A DNA stretch of 64,000 bases from Blasia pusilla (lineage: Eukaryota; Marchantiophyta; Marchantiopsida; Blasiales). A model generated the notes under the pieces. It worked only from the letters and a program-made list of their open reading frames with translations, did no database searches and was not told the origin of the DNA. Shown here piece by piece: positions 30,714-48,963 of this stretch. The position numbers were made by a program, and so were the translations under genes. Numbering within the stretch: the first letter of the stretch is position 1; every line of letters begins with the position of its first letter. Location of the stretch: assembly GCA_050084515.1 (NCBI GenBank), contig CM114275.1, positions 3,286,001 through 3,350,000 of the forward strand. Reading direction: 5' to 3'.

Positions 30714-33700
30714 AATCTTACTGCAGCTGGGGCACCTGTATATTGGTTACCCACATGTACTTAGGAAACTGTCATGTTCATAAAGGCTTCGACTACTGGT
30801 ACCATTTGTTTTGAATTATTTGATTTCTGGGCTATTAAGAGAGGATATAGATTTTGCATGTACAGATTGGTTTCAAAACCCTTCCTGGCTGCACTCTTCA
30901 ATCGGATCAGAAACTCTGAAATGTGTATCAGTGGATTGCTCAGTAACTATTTCCACAGACCTTTGTGGTGAGCACTAAACAGTGGAAGGTGGTGTTATCA
31001 GATTTGGGAGCTCTGTGTGTGCATTTTAGGTCATGAAAGCTTCTAGTTGAAATTGTCATATGCTTTTCCATTGCAAGCTGAGTTCTATTTTCAGTTCTGT
31101 GGTTGTGAATTGTAAATTCACAAATCATAAGAGAATTGTTGTCTCTCACCAAATGTGCATGGAATAAGTCGAAATTAATCAGCTTTGCTCTAATTTCCCT
31201 CAAGTATTTGAAAGTAGCAATCACCTCCAAATATATAGTCACCCTCATAGATACAATGAAAATGATGAATGTTGTGAGAGCTGATGAACTACATCACCAT
31301 TGAGAACAAGGAACCGTAAGGGAACACAATTCCCATTTGGATAAATTTCCAGCAACTCGTCCATTTGTAAAATTTCTTCCCGTCCCCTATCTTCTCTCTC
31401 CTCAACATGGTTTTACAAAAGTGGACAAGGTTGTCCCTAAGACGGGCATGGTAGTAAGTTTGGATATGTAATGGACAGGGTTTGTAAGAGGTGGGGTCCA
31501 CATTTCATTATTCATGGTGGGAGAAGGGCAGGGATGGACGGGACAACAAGGGGGGGAGGAGTGGAGGTGGGGGAGAAAGGAACGAATATACATATATTAC
31601 AAGGCCGAGTGGGGTGGGTGACAAGAAAGGGAAAAGGTGGGGTCCATGTGGACAGATTTGTCATAAGATGAACGTAAGTTCACAAATGTGCACATTGTAC
31701 ATATACAACTTTGGTCTTACCAATTAATGTGTGGACAGGGTTTTAGTTCGTGGTGTTTGTCCTCCCTCACACCACGAACTAAAACTAGGGGCCCTACCTT
31801 TTGCAATCCATGTTCGTGGATATATCCGATCTTGTCTGTTTTTGTGCAATTATGGTCATGAGACATTGTAAGCCTATTTTGAAGTCCATGCTAATGAATT
31901 CCAAAATTCCTTGGGGAATAGATAGTGGATGAATCAACCTAGTTGGTTTTAGGTAATTTGCACGGTGCGGCAACTTGTGCAAGTTGAGACATAGTCATTC
32001 ACATCTGATAGAAGGGTAGGTAGATAGAAGTGCGTCTTTATTCGATTCAAGGTCTGCTCTTGCCAACCGCAGGTGGCCAAAATACAATCATGACAACCAA
32101 TCATGTTTAAACAACCACAAGTTGTTTCTAAATGCTAGCTTCTTCAAGACTTGCTCAGTCGTTGGTTGGCGATTCTACTCTCCCGCATGCTGGTACGTTT
32201 GTACATGCATATACATTGAGAGAGTATACATATATATACCCTCTCTCTACTACTAGCACATTAGTTCATCCAAACCCATCTGTAACAATAGAAACCAAAG
32301 TAGAACATAAAGATAGCATAGCTTCGACTTTGCATGTATTTGGAATCTAATTTTAGAAAGATGAGATTTTTGGACCATAAATCATTTCAGAGAACCGGAT
32401 GATGTTATTTCCGGACCTCTTAGTAACGTGTAAATTCCAATCTAGGTTGCACTTTTCAGTGGAGTCCATCGAGGGGCTCTCAACCTTCTAGATTTCATCG
32501 GTAGGAGGATCACGTATAATTGCATCAATTTGCAGATTTCTTCCCTACCTCAATTTTTTTCCACCATGGTCGTCTAGAATATTTAAAGCAAGATTCCGTC
32601 CATGATAAGCTCCCTCTCCTTACTCCAAGATCAAGAAATGACATGTGTATCCAAGTAATCCGAACTTGCATAAAAGATTACCAATCTCTAACTAGCTCCT
32701 CAAAGATGGTTACAGGCACATATATGATATATATCACCAAGGAATGGACAATAGATCATAATCTTCCAATCACGACCCATCACTCATACATTTCTTACAC
32801 GATTATTTTGCAAGTTTGATTGTGGTCTGAACTACTACAATAACTTTGGAAAAATACTTGCTAACATGCATGCTTGCGCAATACCACTCCATCCCACCAC
32901 CATAACACATGTTAGAGAGACAATAATTATTTTTATTATAAATATACTTAAAACAAATAATATATACCAAAGAAAAAAAACCTCATCTTATAGCTAAATG
33001 GTCATAATATGTCCAACCTATGATCACCAAATATACAAGGCTAACTTGATGAATCCTCTACACCCTCCATTGTAAGACATTGTATGAACGTTAGGACCAT
33101 GCACTGCTAATATTTTTAATGAGTTAAGTTAGACCTTAAGCAAGACCAATCGTGTACAATATGTCATAATGAGACGTTTCTTTACGCTCTCACCTGCCCA
33201 TAGTATTCCATATGATAATTTCTCCAAGAGGTTGAATAGGTGTGAAATATTTTGGATACACCTTACAAAAAATTTAACATCCATGAATGACATTATAATA
33301 GTTATGCTTAGAAAACATGTTGAGTGGATGCTATGCATGGTTTGTCTTGTATGGGCATAAAGGTTCCAATCCACACATGATTATGTATTAAGAGAGGTGA
33401 TTCAAATAGAATTCAAAATACTATTTTTATATTTACACCCTTTTTTTGGTTGCTTTCCATAGTTCATGCAAGGTGTTTGTTTTCTTACTTGTATTAGCAG
33501 ATAGTACATAATACTTTCTGACTAATGATGGATAAATTTATCTTATCTTTATCTTGACCCTGTCCTAGAATGATCTACAAAGTTATACTCTATCTTGACT
33601 AACCTCCAAAGTTGACCTTATGCCTAAAATTGACCGAAATTAAGGACATGTGTCAAGACATTATTGGTTGAAATTTTCAAATATTAATAGGAGAAGCATT

Positions 33701-34921
33701 TGAAAATAAAAAGGACACTGTAATTATGATATAGATTTCATTCAAGATATTGAAAAGTGCATATGAATTCTGAATGGAGTATAGGTTAAATAAGAAAACA
33801 TATTAACAATAAATGTACATTATGTTGATTTACAATGAATTCTAATTACTATAGATGTCATGCCTATTTTCATTTTCCAAATTAATCTTATGATTTCTTA
33901 TTGTAAACATGTCACCACAAATTATGTGCACTTTTATTTTCCAAGGGGGCCAAAATAGTTCTTTTAGAAATTCTCTTTGGCTGATACATCTGCTCCATAA
34001 TGTAAAGGTCACACGTCCAGATTGGTTTTCGGATAGTAAATAAACGTCTAATATGCACTAGACATCTTGAGAAATAGGCATGACAATCACCAAGTGTCCT
34101 AATCAAATTCAACTTTCACATGTACAAGATTGTTTTCTCCTTACTTTCAATTAAAATCAACATCCAATGCAATCCATTGTGCATCACCTAGATTTGGAAA
34201 AGTGGTCTTCTAGGGTTGGTGAGAAAAAAGGAAGCTCATGGTTCAGGTTCAGAAATATAGGAAGACGCTACGGTGAGAAGAAGCACGATCAACGTGTGGA
34301 CGATACCCTGACAACATTTTTCCTGGTCATAGTTGCAGCATATGGAGATAAATCTTTAAGTTCATGCACTACATGGCTAAGGCAGTTTTGTAACACTCGA
34401 CCAAATGCAATTTGGACAGTTCAGGTGTCACAATGTTGGACTTTACGTTTGTAGTGATGGACGATACAAATAAGCTTTATATTTATCACGAGTTGACAGA
34501 TGGAAGAGGTTCTAACCAACACTCGATTCATGACTTGATGCTTCCTCCATCAAATCATGAATATTCTAAGATGCTCCAAACTGAGTCATACTCACTTTGA
34601 AGCTGCTTGCCAAGTCAACTGTGCAAAGATCCCTGTGCCAGTAGATGTTGGATTTGAACGTTGGAGATGAGGCAGCAAGGAATGAGGTACACCTTACAGC
34701 TACATGTCAGGACTAGTACACATACATTGCTTTGGTGGCAGGAAATCCTTTAGCCAGCATCTCAGACGCGGCAGACTTTGTTGCGTAGTACTCAACAATG
34801 CCAAACTCTGTTGGAAAATCGTGGGCATTGGGTGGAGGTTGGGTTCAAAATCAGTCTCCTGGCAGGTTTTCTTTGAACCCTGCGTTCACGAAGAGATGTA
34901 AAGCTCTTCTCTTGAGTGTTT
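30714..34921. other. intergenic region, no gene recognised
   Basis: It includes the 3' untranslated region of the DUF726 gene and, on the other strand, the 3' end of the PGM gene. 31470-31660 is G-rich and 32850-33900 is AT-rich. Open frames (for example 34167-34454) show no family features. The only structured element I see is the hairpin at 31740-31785. Confidence 0.4.
31740..31785. other. perfect 17-bp hairpin
   Basis: The arms 31740-31756 (gttttagttcgtggtgt) and 31769-31785 are exact reverse complements around a 12-base pyrimidine-rich loop. It is isolated in intergenic DNA. It may be a very short foldback transposon remnant or a transcript-end structure. Confidence 0.8.
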
Positions 34922-40251
<5,330 letters not shown>

Positions 40252-40452
40252 CTTTAAATCGGCCGCTCGCCTGCATTTCGAGAAAGAACCACGTTACGAA
40301 TCTGATATCCACTTGCAGTCCAAACAATGCAACGAATGCACTCGTTGCCATCCATGCAACAGGCTCTGCCAGCTCAGGAAAACGGCAGCTTGTTTTCTCG
40401 TCTCAGAGGACAACATATCGCCCCCTCTCCTGGCACCTCCAACCCGATCGAT

Positions 40453-40506
<54 letters not shown>

Positions 40507-40657
40507 AAAAGACTAACGATCGAATGCAAAATTCAATTCACAGAGACCTTTAGATCTTGAGTAACCACTCGATAATCTGCAGCAAAACGAAAGTCACTCT
40601 TCTCAGAATGCCTAGTTTCCCTCAAGATTACATCAGAGGAACACCTTCGTGGAACAT

Positions 40658-40688
<31 letters not shown>

Positions 40689-40847
40689 AACACACTTAGA
40701 AAGACTTGCAATCGCATGCAATTCAATTCACAGAGACCTTTAGATCTTGAGGAACCACTCGATAATCTGCAGCAAAATGGAAGTGACTCTTCTCAGATTT
40801 CCTGATTTCCCTCACGATTACATTAGATGCACACCGTGGTCGGACAT

Positions 40848-40885
<38 letters not shown>

Positions 40886-41045
40886 ATAACTAGAATGAAA
40901 AGGAGGGAAGGAAAAAAAAAAAAAAAACAATGAAATGAACAAAATTCTTTCGAAATACGGACCTGTAGATCTCGAGGAACCGAAACAAAAATCTGCAGCA
41001 AAATGGCAATCACTCTCGTACCGCTGACTAGTTCCCTCGCGATTG
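40252..41045 (-). repeat. PGM upstream region with tandem duplications
   Basis: A unit of about 190 bp is repeated: 40507-40696, 40697-40882 and a partial third from about 40960 to 41045. Shared phrases are 'cacagagacctttagatcttga', 'gataatctgcagcaaaa' and 'gattacat', each followed by a CT run. It lies within 800 bp upstream of the PGM start codon and is therefore 5' leader or promoter. Confidence 0.75.
40454..40502. repeat. (CT)n microsatellite upstream of PGM
   Basis: About 24 CT units on the plus strand, hence (GA)n on the PGM sense strand, about 200 bp before the start codon. Further runs lie at 40660-40673 and 40851-40882, one per tandem unit. Confidence 0.95.
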
Positions 41046-43907
41046 ATTGCGAGCAGAAGCGCACAGTAAGCAGAAATTACCTGCAGCGATCCGCCCGTCC
41101 TCCGAATCACAGAAGCGCGATCTACCAACCGATCCCTTCAGCTGCGCTCCACGCAGACAATCGAGCGCAAAAAGTAGAACGATCTACAACCACAGGCCAC
41201 CCTTAATCGCATCCGCCATATCCCAAAAGCTCCACTTCTTCCTCCTCCGCTTCCCTATGCCCTCCCTTATCAGTGACTCACAGAGTGACCGGGTGACCGA
41301 CTGAATGAGTGGAGTTCGACGGGAGGGATCGGTCCTTCTGTCACAGCGCTCCTTTACCGGGCGCGTTTGCTGGCGACGGCGGAGATCTGAACAGGACTGT
41401 TGTAACTGGTTTATATGTCGTGACTTGCACTGGGGAGATTCCCGGCCGGGAATCCCGTTAGACCTGCGTTTCCCGGTCAAACGTGCGTGGGCGGTCATTC
41501 GTTACGTGATTTTTCAGCCTCTTCGCCGGTGCCGGTGTAAGATGAGCGTAGTTTTATTTTATGCTGGTGTAAGCCCGTCCTACTTATGGGGAGAAAGGTA
41601 AACCCGGGTTTAATTTGCTTCCGATAATTAATTATTATCCCATTTTTTATTAATTTGTAGCATTCTTATTGGAACGATTCTATCCTGATGAACCTCATGA
41701 TGGAAAACCCATCGGAAATAAAAAGAGTGAAGTACCTTAAGCCACAACAAGCCCTAAAAAAAACAGAACAAGGGGTTATACGCCCTAATCGATTAAATTT
41801 ACCAGCAACATAGATAGTATCAATAACACCTAGAGAACTATGATTATTAGTAAGTGGGCCTCTAGAGCCGGTGTCTCCCACATCTTCAGCCCGACATAAA
41901 AACTCATTTTTCTGGGTGTGTTGCAAAGCTCTGGAGACCCGTTGTCTACAGTAAAGAATCGCAGTAGCTAAGGACAATTCATTTCTCGATTAGAGATGAT
42001 GAGCGCAAATTGTAAGGAACGAGTCAAACCTCTTCCCCATAGCCTCGTACATCTCCATGATTGGGGGGACAAATCGATGTCCATTGTGAAGTCAACTATA
42101 AATATGGGTCTTCTTCGCCATTGTCGCCGCAACAAGTCTACCGGTTGAAAGTACATTCTCCAATAATAATATAAGATTTATCAAAAGAGGAAAATATAAA
42201 CCTTGTATATAATGAGTGAGAACCCTTTAAGCAACAAAGGCTCGACACCGTCTTCTATGGTCCTCATGTTGAAGCGCCTATCCCATGGAACTAGGTTAGA
42301 CCAAACAAGTATACCAATGTTACATGAGATAGCCCAGGCTTTGCATGGTTATGCTACTCGTATTTAAACATTTAGGAGCTTTTGCAAAATGCTCAGAAAT
42401 TATTGAATTTTTAATGGAGGAAGAAGGTTGGAATTGCATGTAAGGAAGGGGAGGGATGGGAGGAAATTAAGGGGTTCAAGATGGGATGTGAGACGGAGAC
42501 TAGCCAAGAATAAAGATGGGGAAGGAGTGATGGGATGAAATGGAAGGGCCAAGAGCATAACACCTATTCATCCTCAAGTTAGTCCAAGAAGGTTGGAAAT
42601 AATTTTTTTCATAATTTGAAAATATTTTTATAATTTTAGAAATATTTTTCATTTCCAATTTTAAAGATAATTTATAATTTCTTAAATATTGAATAGAAAT
42701 AAATTTTCACTCTTCAAAATAATTTCACTCCTCAGTTAAAATTGAAATAATGCCCTATTCCCCTAAATAATTTCATCCCTATGTAAAATTTTTAAAAATA
42801 CCTATGGCTCCCCCTCCACTCCTCCCATAAAAATAACATCCACTTACTAAATCATTATTTAAACTTAAAATTTTAATTTATTTATTTCTTGATTAGAATT
42901 TATGTTTTCCCCCAAAATATTATATATAAAATTAAGAGAAAAAAAAATGAAGTTTGTCACTATTTTTTCTCTTATGTTAATGACCTATAGGTTTACCAAT
43001 AATAATGTAGATTGTAAGGAAATGCTTAGGTTAAAAGTTTGATGTAAATTTAAGTTTTAATAAGAATTGTAAATATGACCTAGGTCCTCTTACAAAACTT
43101 AGTTCCTTTCTTTTTCCGGGCCAGTTGTGACGTTCACATGTTCGACTCTTCAATTCCCCGCTTTTTTTGTATTTCAGATGGGTTTTCCAGCATTCGTTTT
43201 TCATTGAGATCTCTTTCCTTCAAAAGTTTTACATCTATGTCAAGAATTTAAAAACTTTGGAGGTCCCTTCTTTTTTCTTCAAATTTTCAAATCATTTCTT
43301 GTCAATTTTTACCATTTCACATTGATACTTCCTACAAAATTCTTGATATCCCATTTTATAGATTCTAGAATTGAAAATTGAAATCTTTTCATAAAAGGTT
43401 TGGTGTCTACGCCATTAAACCAGAAATATATAAAATAATGCATAGAAATACCCTCTTTTGCAAATTAACTCTAGTCTACTCTACCGCGAAGTAGTCTTAC
43501 TTTCCACCTGAGGAAACAAGGCATAAGGAATCTTGTCGGAATATTTCCGGAATATTTCGGCAGTCCATTCGAGCTGTGGACACGTCCGACACTAGGAAGC
43601 GCAAAACGCTGCACGTCGGACACGTGGAGCATGTGACCTTTCCACGTGAGCTCACGTCGACGAGGCACGCTACGTCGAGCGTAGCATGTGGATTGCAAAA
43701 CAGGCGGGTGCCAACAACAATAATCGGAGCAGGGCCGGACACGTAGGGCTACTGTAGTAGCAACTCCGCAAGGCCGCGCCTTTGCGGTCGGCCGACCGCG
43801 TGCAAGAGGCCTTCCGCTTCGCGCTACCATGTCGCTGTCGGCAGTCCACGAGCATACCTTTACCCGTCTGTCCGGTTAGGTCGGGGAAGAAAGCTTTTTT
43901 ATACATC
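41046..43907. other. intergenic region, no gene recognised
   Basis: Moderately GC-rich to about 41.6 kb (probably PGM promoter), then AT-rich. 42.6-43.5 kb is close to pure AT with A/T runs. GC rises again from 43.5 kb. Minus-strand frames in 43.47-43.91 kb are Arg- and Cys-rich and give no recognisable protein. Confidence 0.4.
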
Positions 43908-43910
43908 TAA

Positions 43911-44104
43911 GGGCCGGGTCCCATGGGCGGGACGTCGTCAAATTTTTTAGGTGGGAATTGTCATTTTTTTTTACGCTTCTCATCGTATGTCTAATGGTTT
44001 TTGCTAAACTCAGGCGTGTTTTCTTGGCTTGTCCTATGGAAATACAAGTTGGTCGCGGAAATAAGGTTGCCGCAACCCATACGGAGGCCCATGGGACCCG
44101 GCCC
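43911..44104. mobile_element. MITE 1, TAA target duplication
   Basis: A 194-bp element with perfect 17-bp terminal inverted repeats (GGGCCGGGTCCCATGGG at 43911-43927 and its complement at 44088-44104), flanked by TAA at 43908-43910 and 44105-44107. The 3-bp TAA duplication and GGG-starting ends are typical of PIF/Harbinger (Tourist-like) MITEs. It has no coding capacity. Confidence 0.85.
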
Positions 44105-44107
44105 TAA

Positions 44108-44504
44108 GGGTCCGATTCCATGGGTCTCGGGCTTGGGGTCGTGCGCGACCCGAGATCCGGCGAAAGGCAGCCGGTGCACGCGTTGGAACTTGCGGCTTTG
44201 CCCCGGTTGGTGGCAGGTGACCCAGCGCCAACAAGTGAATGGAATGAACGGAAAGTTACGGAATCAACGGTTGGTTTTCAAATAACCACAGGTTGTCTAA
44301 GGTATCACAGGCGGCTACGACGACGCCAATTTCTTACGACCAAAATTTGTGGTCGCAAGAATTCCAACGACCCGCCAAAAACCAAGGACGCCGGCGAAAA
44401 ATCTGCAGCGCCGACCGTTTCAAAAACACGTACACCATAGGATCTCTCTCATCTTGTGTAACTACCATGGTCGCGAGTACAGCGAGCCCCATGAAATCGG
44501 CCCC
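44108..44504. mobile_element. MITE 2, sharing its left TAA with MITE 1
   Basis: A 397-bp element. It starts GGGTCCGATTCCATGGGTC and its other end, read inward, is GGGGCCGATTTCATGGGGC, so the ends match at most positions. It is flanked by TAA 44105-44107 (shared with MITE 1) and TAA 44505-44507. No coding capacity. Confidence 0.75.
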
Positions 44505-44523
44505 TAAGGGGCCGATTTCATGG
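44489..44523. repeat. 35-bp perfect palindrome at a MITE junction
   Basis: ccatgaaatcggcccct, a central A, then its exact complement. This is what two identical MITE ends facing away from a single TAA would give: the right end of MITE 2 and the left end of a third element starting at 44508. I do not find the far end of the third element. Confidence 0.85.
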
Positions 44524-46005
44524 CCAATTCCAATCGTAGATCAAGGATATCTAACGGTTATTATTATTTTGAAACGGTCAACGTCGGCACTTTTTCATCG
44601 GAATCCTTGATTTTTCATGGGGTCATTGAGTTTCTTGGGACCACAAATTTTGGGCGCAAGAAGGCCGCGGCGTCCTCGCGCCCTTCCAAACCTTCTAGGG
44701 CCGGTCAAAATTTCAAACAAATCGGTTCATCTGGTTCCTTTCCGTAGATGGTATCGTTCCGTTCTGTCGGTGTACTTGAACACGTGGTAAGTCCAGTCCC
44801 TCCCTACAGCCCACGAAGAATTTGCACTATACACTGTAAAACATTATTGGCCGAGCATGGAGACATGATCATACACTTCAATTCTCATGCGCTTTGGGAT
44901 TGAAGGTAGCTACCGGAGCCGAGTTCGCGTATCACTAATCCGTTCAAACGAGAATTTGATCAGTAAGCACGATGACGCTTGCTCACAGGCATTTCAGGGA
45001 TCAGCGGAAGCATTGATTGATTTCGGGATTTCAGTTCGTCCGCAGATTCAGTTGAAGTGAGAGAAATAACCTCTTGCGGAGCAGATTTATAGAGCATATT
45101 GTGAAGGAAGCCTCAGCTCAAGTAGTAGCGACAAGAAATCCATCACGAATGCTTTTGAATTCGTCAATTCTCTAACCACTGTGGAATTTTTGGTGTGTTG
45201 ATTCAAACCTCTCCTCGATCCTCTAATTATCTTGTAATTCAGTGTTATCCTTGTACATTTAAGATCTGTGGCAATAATTTTTGCAATAGCTATTTCCTTA
45301 CGTGTGTTAATGATTGATCAGGTTTGCAATGCAAGTACTCCCTTTCCATGGCCTCGCCTAACATTCCTGGATGTCTGTGCCGACTCGTTTGAGCGTAACT
45401 TGAACATTAGTTCTGTGGGAGCCATTCACTATGTGCAACAGGTTCTTTCTTATGTCTCTTCCAATCAAAAGCATATGAGATCAGTTCCGTAGGATATTCA
45501 TAATCTCATTGTAGACGCGGGCATTCATTGAAACCTCCCCCGGCAATTGGGGACCTAAGTCCGTGAGCCTTCAACATATGTTGGTTTTGAGAATGTGCTG
45601 AACATTTGCGGGATTGGCAGTGGAGTGGTACTGCAACTACATCGGGCAAAGGAGAATTTCGGGAACTACTCATTCGCTCATCATAGAAGAAGCCTCAATG
45701 AATTCAGAAACTTTTCTGTAAAAAATTAGTCTAGAAAAGGTAATTGTAGTGACCAATCGACAAGATATAGTTTTTGAGCCAACCGTCTTGGATCGAAGGC
45801 TTTGCTTTAGGATTTATTTTCTGAGCTTTGCTTTAGGATTCATTGTATTTTACTAAGAACTTAATATACACGCAAAAACTTTGATTTGCCTAACACGGGG
45901 CATACATATATCTGGTTCTGTCACCTTGGCCAAAGCGGCCTTGTTTGTTGCTATGCTACTTGTGTAGTGCTACTTGAGGTCGTCCTTCCGTGGAGAGGCC
46001 AACTA

Positions 46006-46036
<31 letters not shown>

Positions 46037-46652
46037 GTATCCTAAACCCCCTTTTCTTGCTTCTGTGTCTAGGATATTACTCGGTGAGTTTTCTTTGTTA
46101 GGGAAACTTTCTTCTTTCCTAGTGTCCATCTGAAGATTTTGATTCCTCGGACCGCCGTCTTCGCGTTTCCCCTTAGTATCCTTATCCTGCAATTAGAGTT
46201 CGTCACTTACTCCATCTTTTATTGCTGTCGAGTATCCCTATTTGTGCATGATCTCTTCTCCTCGGGCTTGACTCTCAATTTTTATCCATGCTCGGTTGTT
46301 TCCTCCTTTTGTTGACATCCTACTACATGTCTTCTATAAAAGTTATTCCTGAATTGGGGTGAAAATAATTGGTACCTACGAGTAGGCCAAATTCCTTTAC
46401 GGCCTATTGGCAGTAAGACTAACGGCAAGCACCAAAATTATCCTTCACTGTTGTCTACGGTGTTGTTCAGTGGCTTGAAGGGATGTCCGTTCCATCCCTC
46501 TGACTACTCTCGGTAGCATCCTCTCATTAATATACACTCATAACCTTTGATTTGCCAAACATAGGGCATACATCACCTTTACTGAAATGCCTCTGAGATC
46601 TTATCTTTCAAGGATCAGCGGAAGCTTGAGGTCATCCTTCCGTGGAGAGGCC

Positions 46653-46702
<50 letters not shown>

Positions 46703-48164
46703 GTGTTGGGAGGCCTACAAATTCTCCATCCCATATAGTTTGAATACCGGTGTTCCATGAGCCAAAATGAGGTCGCGGCTATCTCATTTGTATCAGTGCA
46801 GATTACACACTAGGATTACTCCAGCTCGCCTTGTTGTGCTGCTGACAAGGGGTGGGGGGGGAGGGACAGAAGATTGGGAGTTCTACTGTTGCTGCGTTTG
46901 GAGTGTGTAGGAATTCGCATGTGCAATGCATGACACACTTTGCTGTTGTCTGCATTTGGGGTCTGGCGGACTTACAAGGCGGAATTGCGATGCGTCTCCC
47001 TAACGGGGATTGCTTGCCGCCCAGTAGAAGGAGGCGTTGCGGATATGTAGTTGTTGCCGTTCGCCACTTGTAGGCCCCAATCATCTGTGCTGCAGTGGTG
47101 AATTCAACTGCCCCCTTCTGTCAGATTGACTGTGCTTAGGGAAGAATTCATGAGTTCTTTGAATTTGGCTGCCCCCTTCTGTCAGACAGACCCAACTCAT
47201 GCATAAATACGTGGAGTGGAGAAATGCCATCGAAGATTCTATAACGAGGGACTCAAAGACCTAACCTAGAGAAGTGCCACAAGGGGCCGAGATGGAGCCA
47301 GGGAAATACTGCTCTTAAGAAAACAAGAAAAGCAACATAAACCTGATCCTTATATACTCCTTGTGATTTCAAGACATTACAAGAATTTGTGAGACGTTGT
47401 CTATGCCAAGTTCAAAGGTGTGCATTATATACATAGATCTGTTAGTTTCAACCAATGACCTGTCTAGTTGACTCGAGTCAAATTTTGATACCTTGCACTT
47501 TTTCAAGAGTTTTAATCCTGATGTTGATTTATTGCAATGTGCTCCTAAACGTTGAGAATCTACGGAGTTCAAGGACTAAGATATTATTAAGCTTATGGCT
47601 GCATAGTTCCCAGCAGTAGTAGGAGTCTTGAGGCCATGTCCAGGCTAGCTCCTTGCACGATCCGCCACCCCAACCTCCAAACAAAGACCATACACCGAAG
47701 ACATCATAAAAGCAAGTTAACACATATGAGCCTTCCTATAAGAGCCTCCTGGCACGAGTAAGTGCCTCACAATGGAGCATATTAGCGTTCCCTCTGTTAG
47801 TCTCCCTTCCCGTACTTTCCCATCCTCTTCTATTCATGTTTTATATTTCTTATCACTTACTGAACAGAGCAACAATATTTACGCCTGAAACATGGAAAGG
47901 AAGGAAAGAGAGGGAAAGCCTCGTCGGGGGGGATGACCTAAAAGAAAACCTAATTAGCTTATTCCCTAAAATTTTGTTCCCAAATTTCAAAGGAATTTAC
48001 TTACCTACCTAGCTATCAATTTTGAAGGTTCCTATTGGTTTAGAAGGTGGATGATCACATGTATGTATGTACGTATTGACCAAATTTCCTCTTTGCACTT
48101 CAAGCTTTCATAGTTTGGACTACATTTATTATATGGAGAAGGTATAGTCAAAGGGAGAGCTTAA
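44524..48164. other. intergenic region with a duplicated CT-bearing segment
   Basis: No gene recognised. Two segments, about 45840-46030 and 46530-46700, share 'ctttgatttgcc', 'gggcatacat', 'gaggtc' and 'tccttccgtggagaggcca', and each ends in a CT microsatellite (46005-46030 and 46656-46700). The ORF at 45268-45492 (+) starts with a hydrophobic stretch but resembles no family I know. Confidence 0.45.
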
Positions 48165-48355
48165 GGGCAACTCTACATGATCATTATAATTAGCCTAAAT
48201 TTGTGTCCTTTTTTTAATATAGTCGTTTTCAAAAACATTTCAGAAATGAAAGTATTTTTTAAATATAGTTTGGAATACATAATATATAACTAGAAATTTC
48301 CACTCCTTTTCATTGCTGAATTTTTTTACTCATTATCACTTTTACATGTTTCTCA

Positions 48356-48963
48356 TTGTTGCAAGCGAATCTCGTAGATGATGACTATGTAATACTTGAT
48401 TGCCAAGTACCACAACAAAAGGACAAGTTGATTGCATGGACGTCTTTGGAGATCAAAATTTTGATTGCGGCAAAACGACATGAGATGGAAGTAGTAGAAC
48501 ATAATCACACTACTCGATCTACTATGGCCACCATGAAAAAGAAGTGGAAAAAAATGCCTGACTATTGTTTCAAGAATGGAATGACACTACCCATTCGTGA
48601 TGGCCAAGCATGTAAAAAGAAGCGGAGAGCTCTTGTCAACGACTTTAAAAAGGTACGTTGGTCATAGCAAACAAATTTGTAATATAACATGATTTCATTT
48701 ATTTTTTTGGATCTAACACTTGTGTAATTTTTCAGGTTCATGATTGGGAGCGCAAGGCGGTAAGTGGACAATTATCCTTTTTTGACGCACATATGTCTAA
48801 AAAGGATTGAAAAGAACGAGATCTACCTTCGACCTTTGATGAGCTATTCTATAAGGATCTAGTAGACTGGCTACCCAAGCTACAAGATGTAGACCCAAAG
48901 AGCATGGGAGTACAAAGGATTGATATTTCTCTTCATCCCGATCCTAATGATGAGTTTAGAGGT
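48356..48963 (+). pseudogene. Harbinger Myb/SANT-like DNA-binding protein
   Basis: Exon 1 ends at 48652 (KKV followed by gtacgt) and exon 2 starts at 48736 (VHDWERKA). The trihelix reads LIAWTSLEIKILIAAKRHEME, then KKKWKKMPDYC, then QACKKKRRALVNDFKKV, the usual pattern of the Harbinger-associated Myb-like partner. This partner is needed with the nuclease for transposition in characterised families. A TGA at 48808-48810 interrupts exon 2 where Arg is likely (KD then KERDLP). Confidence 0.75.

Noticed and set aside
43471-43906. Overlapping Arg/Cys-rich minus-strand ORFs
   Set aside because: Several frames are open at once in GC-rich DNA and none resembles a protein family.
45268-45492. 74-codon plus-strand ORF with a hydrophobic start
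   Set aside because: No homology I recognise, no supporting splice or promoter context, and length expected by chance.
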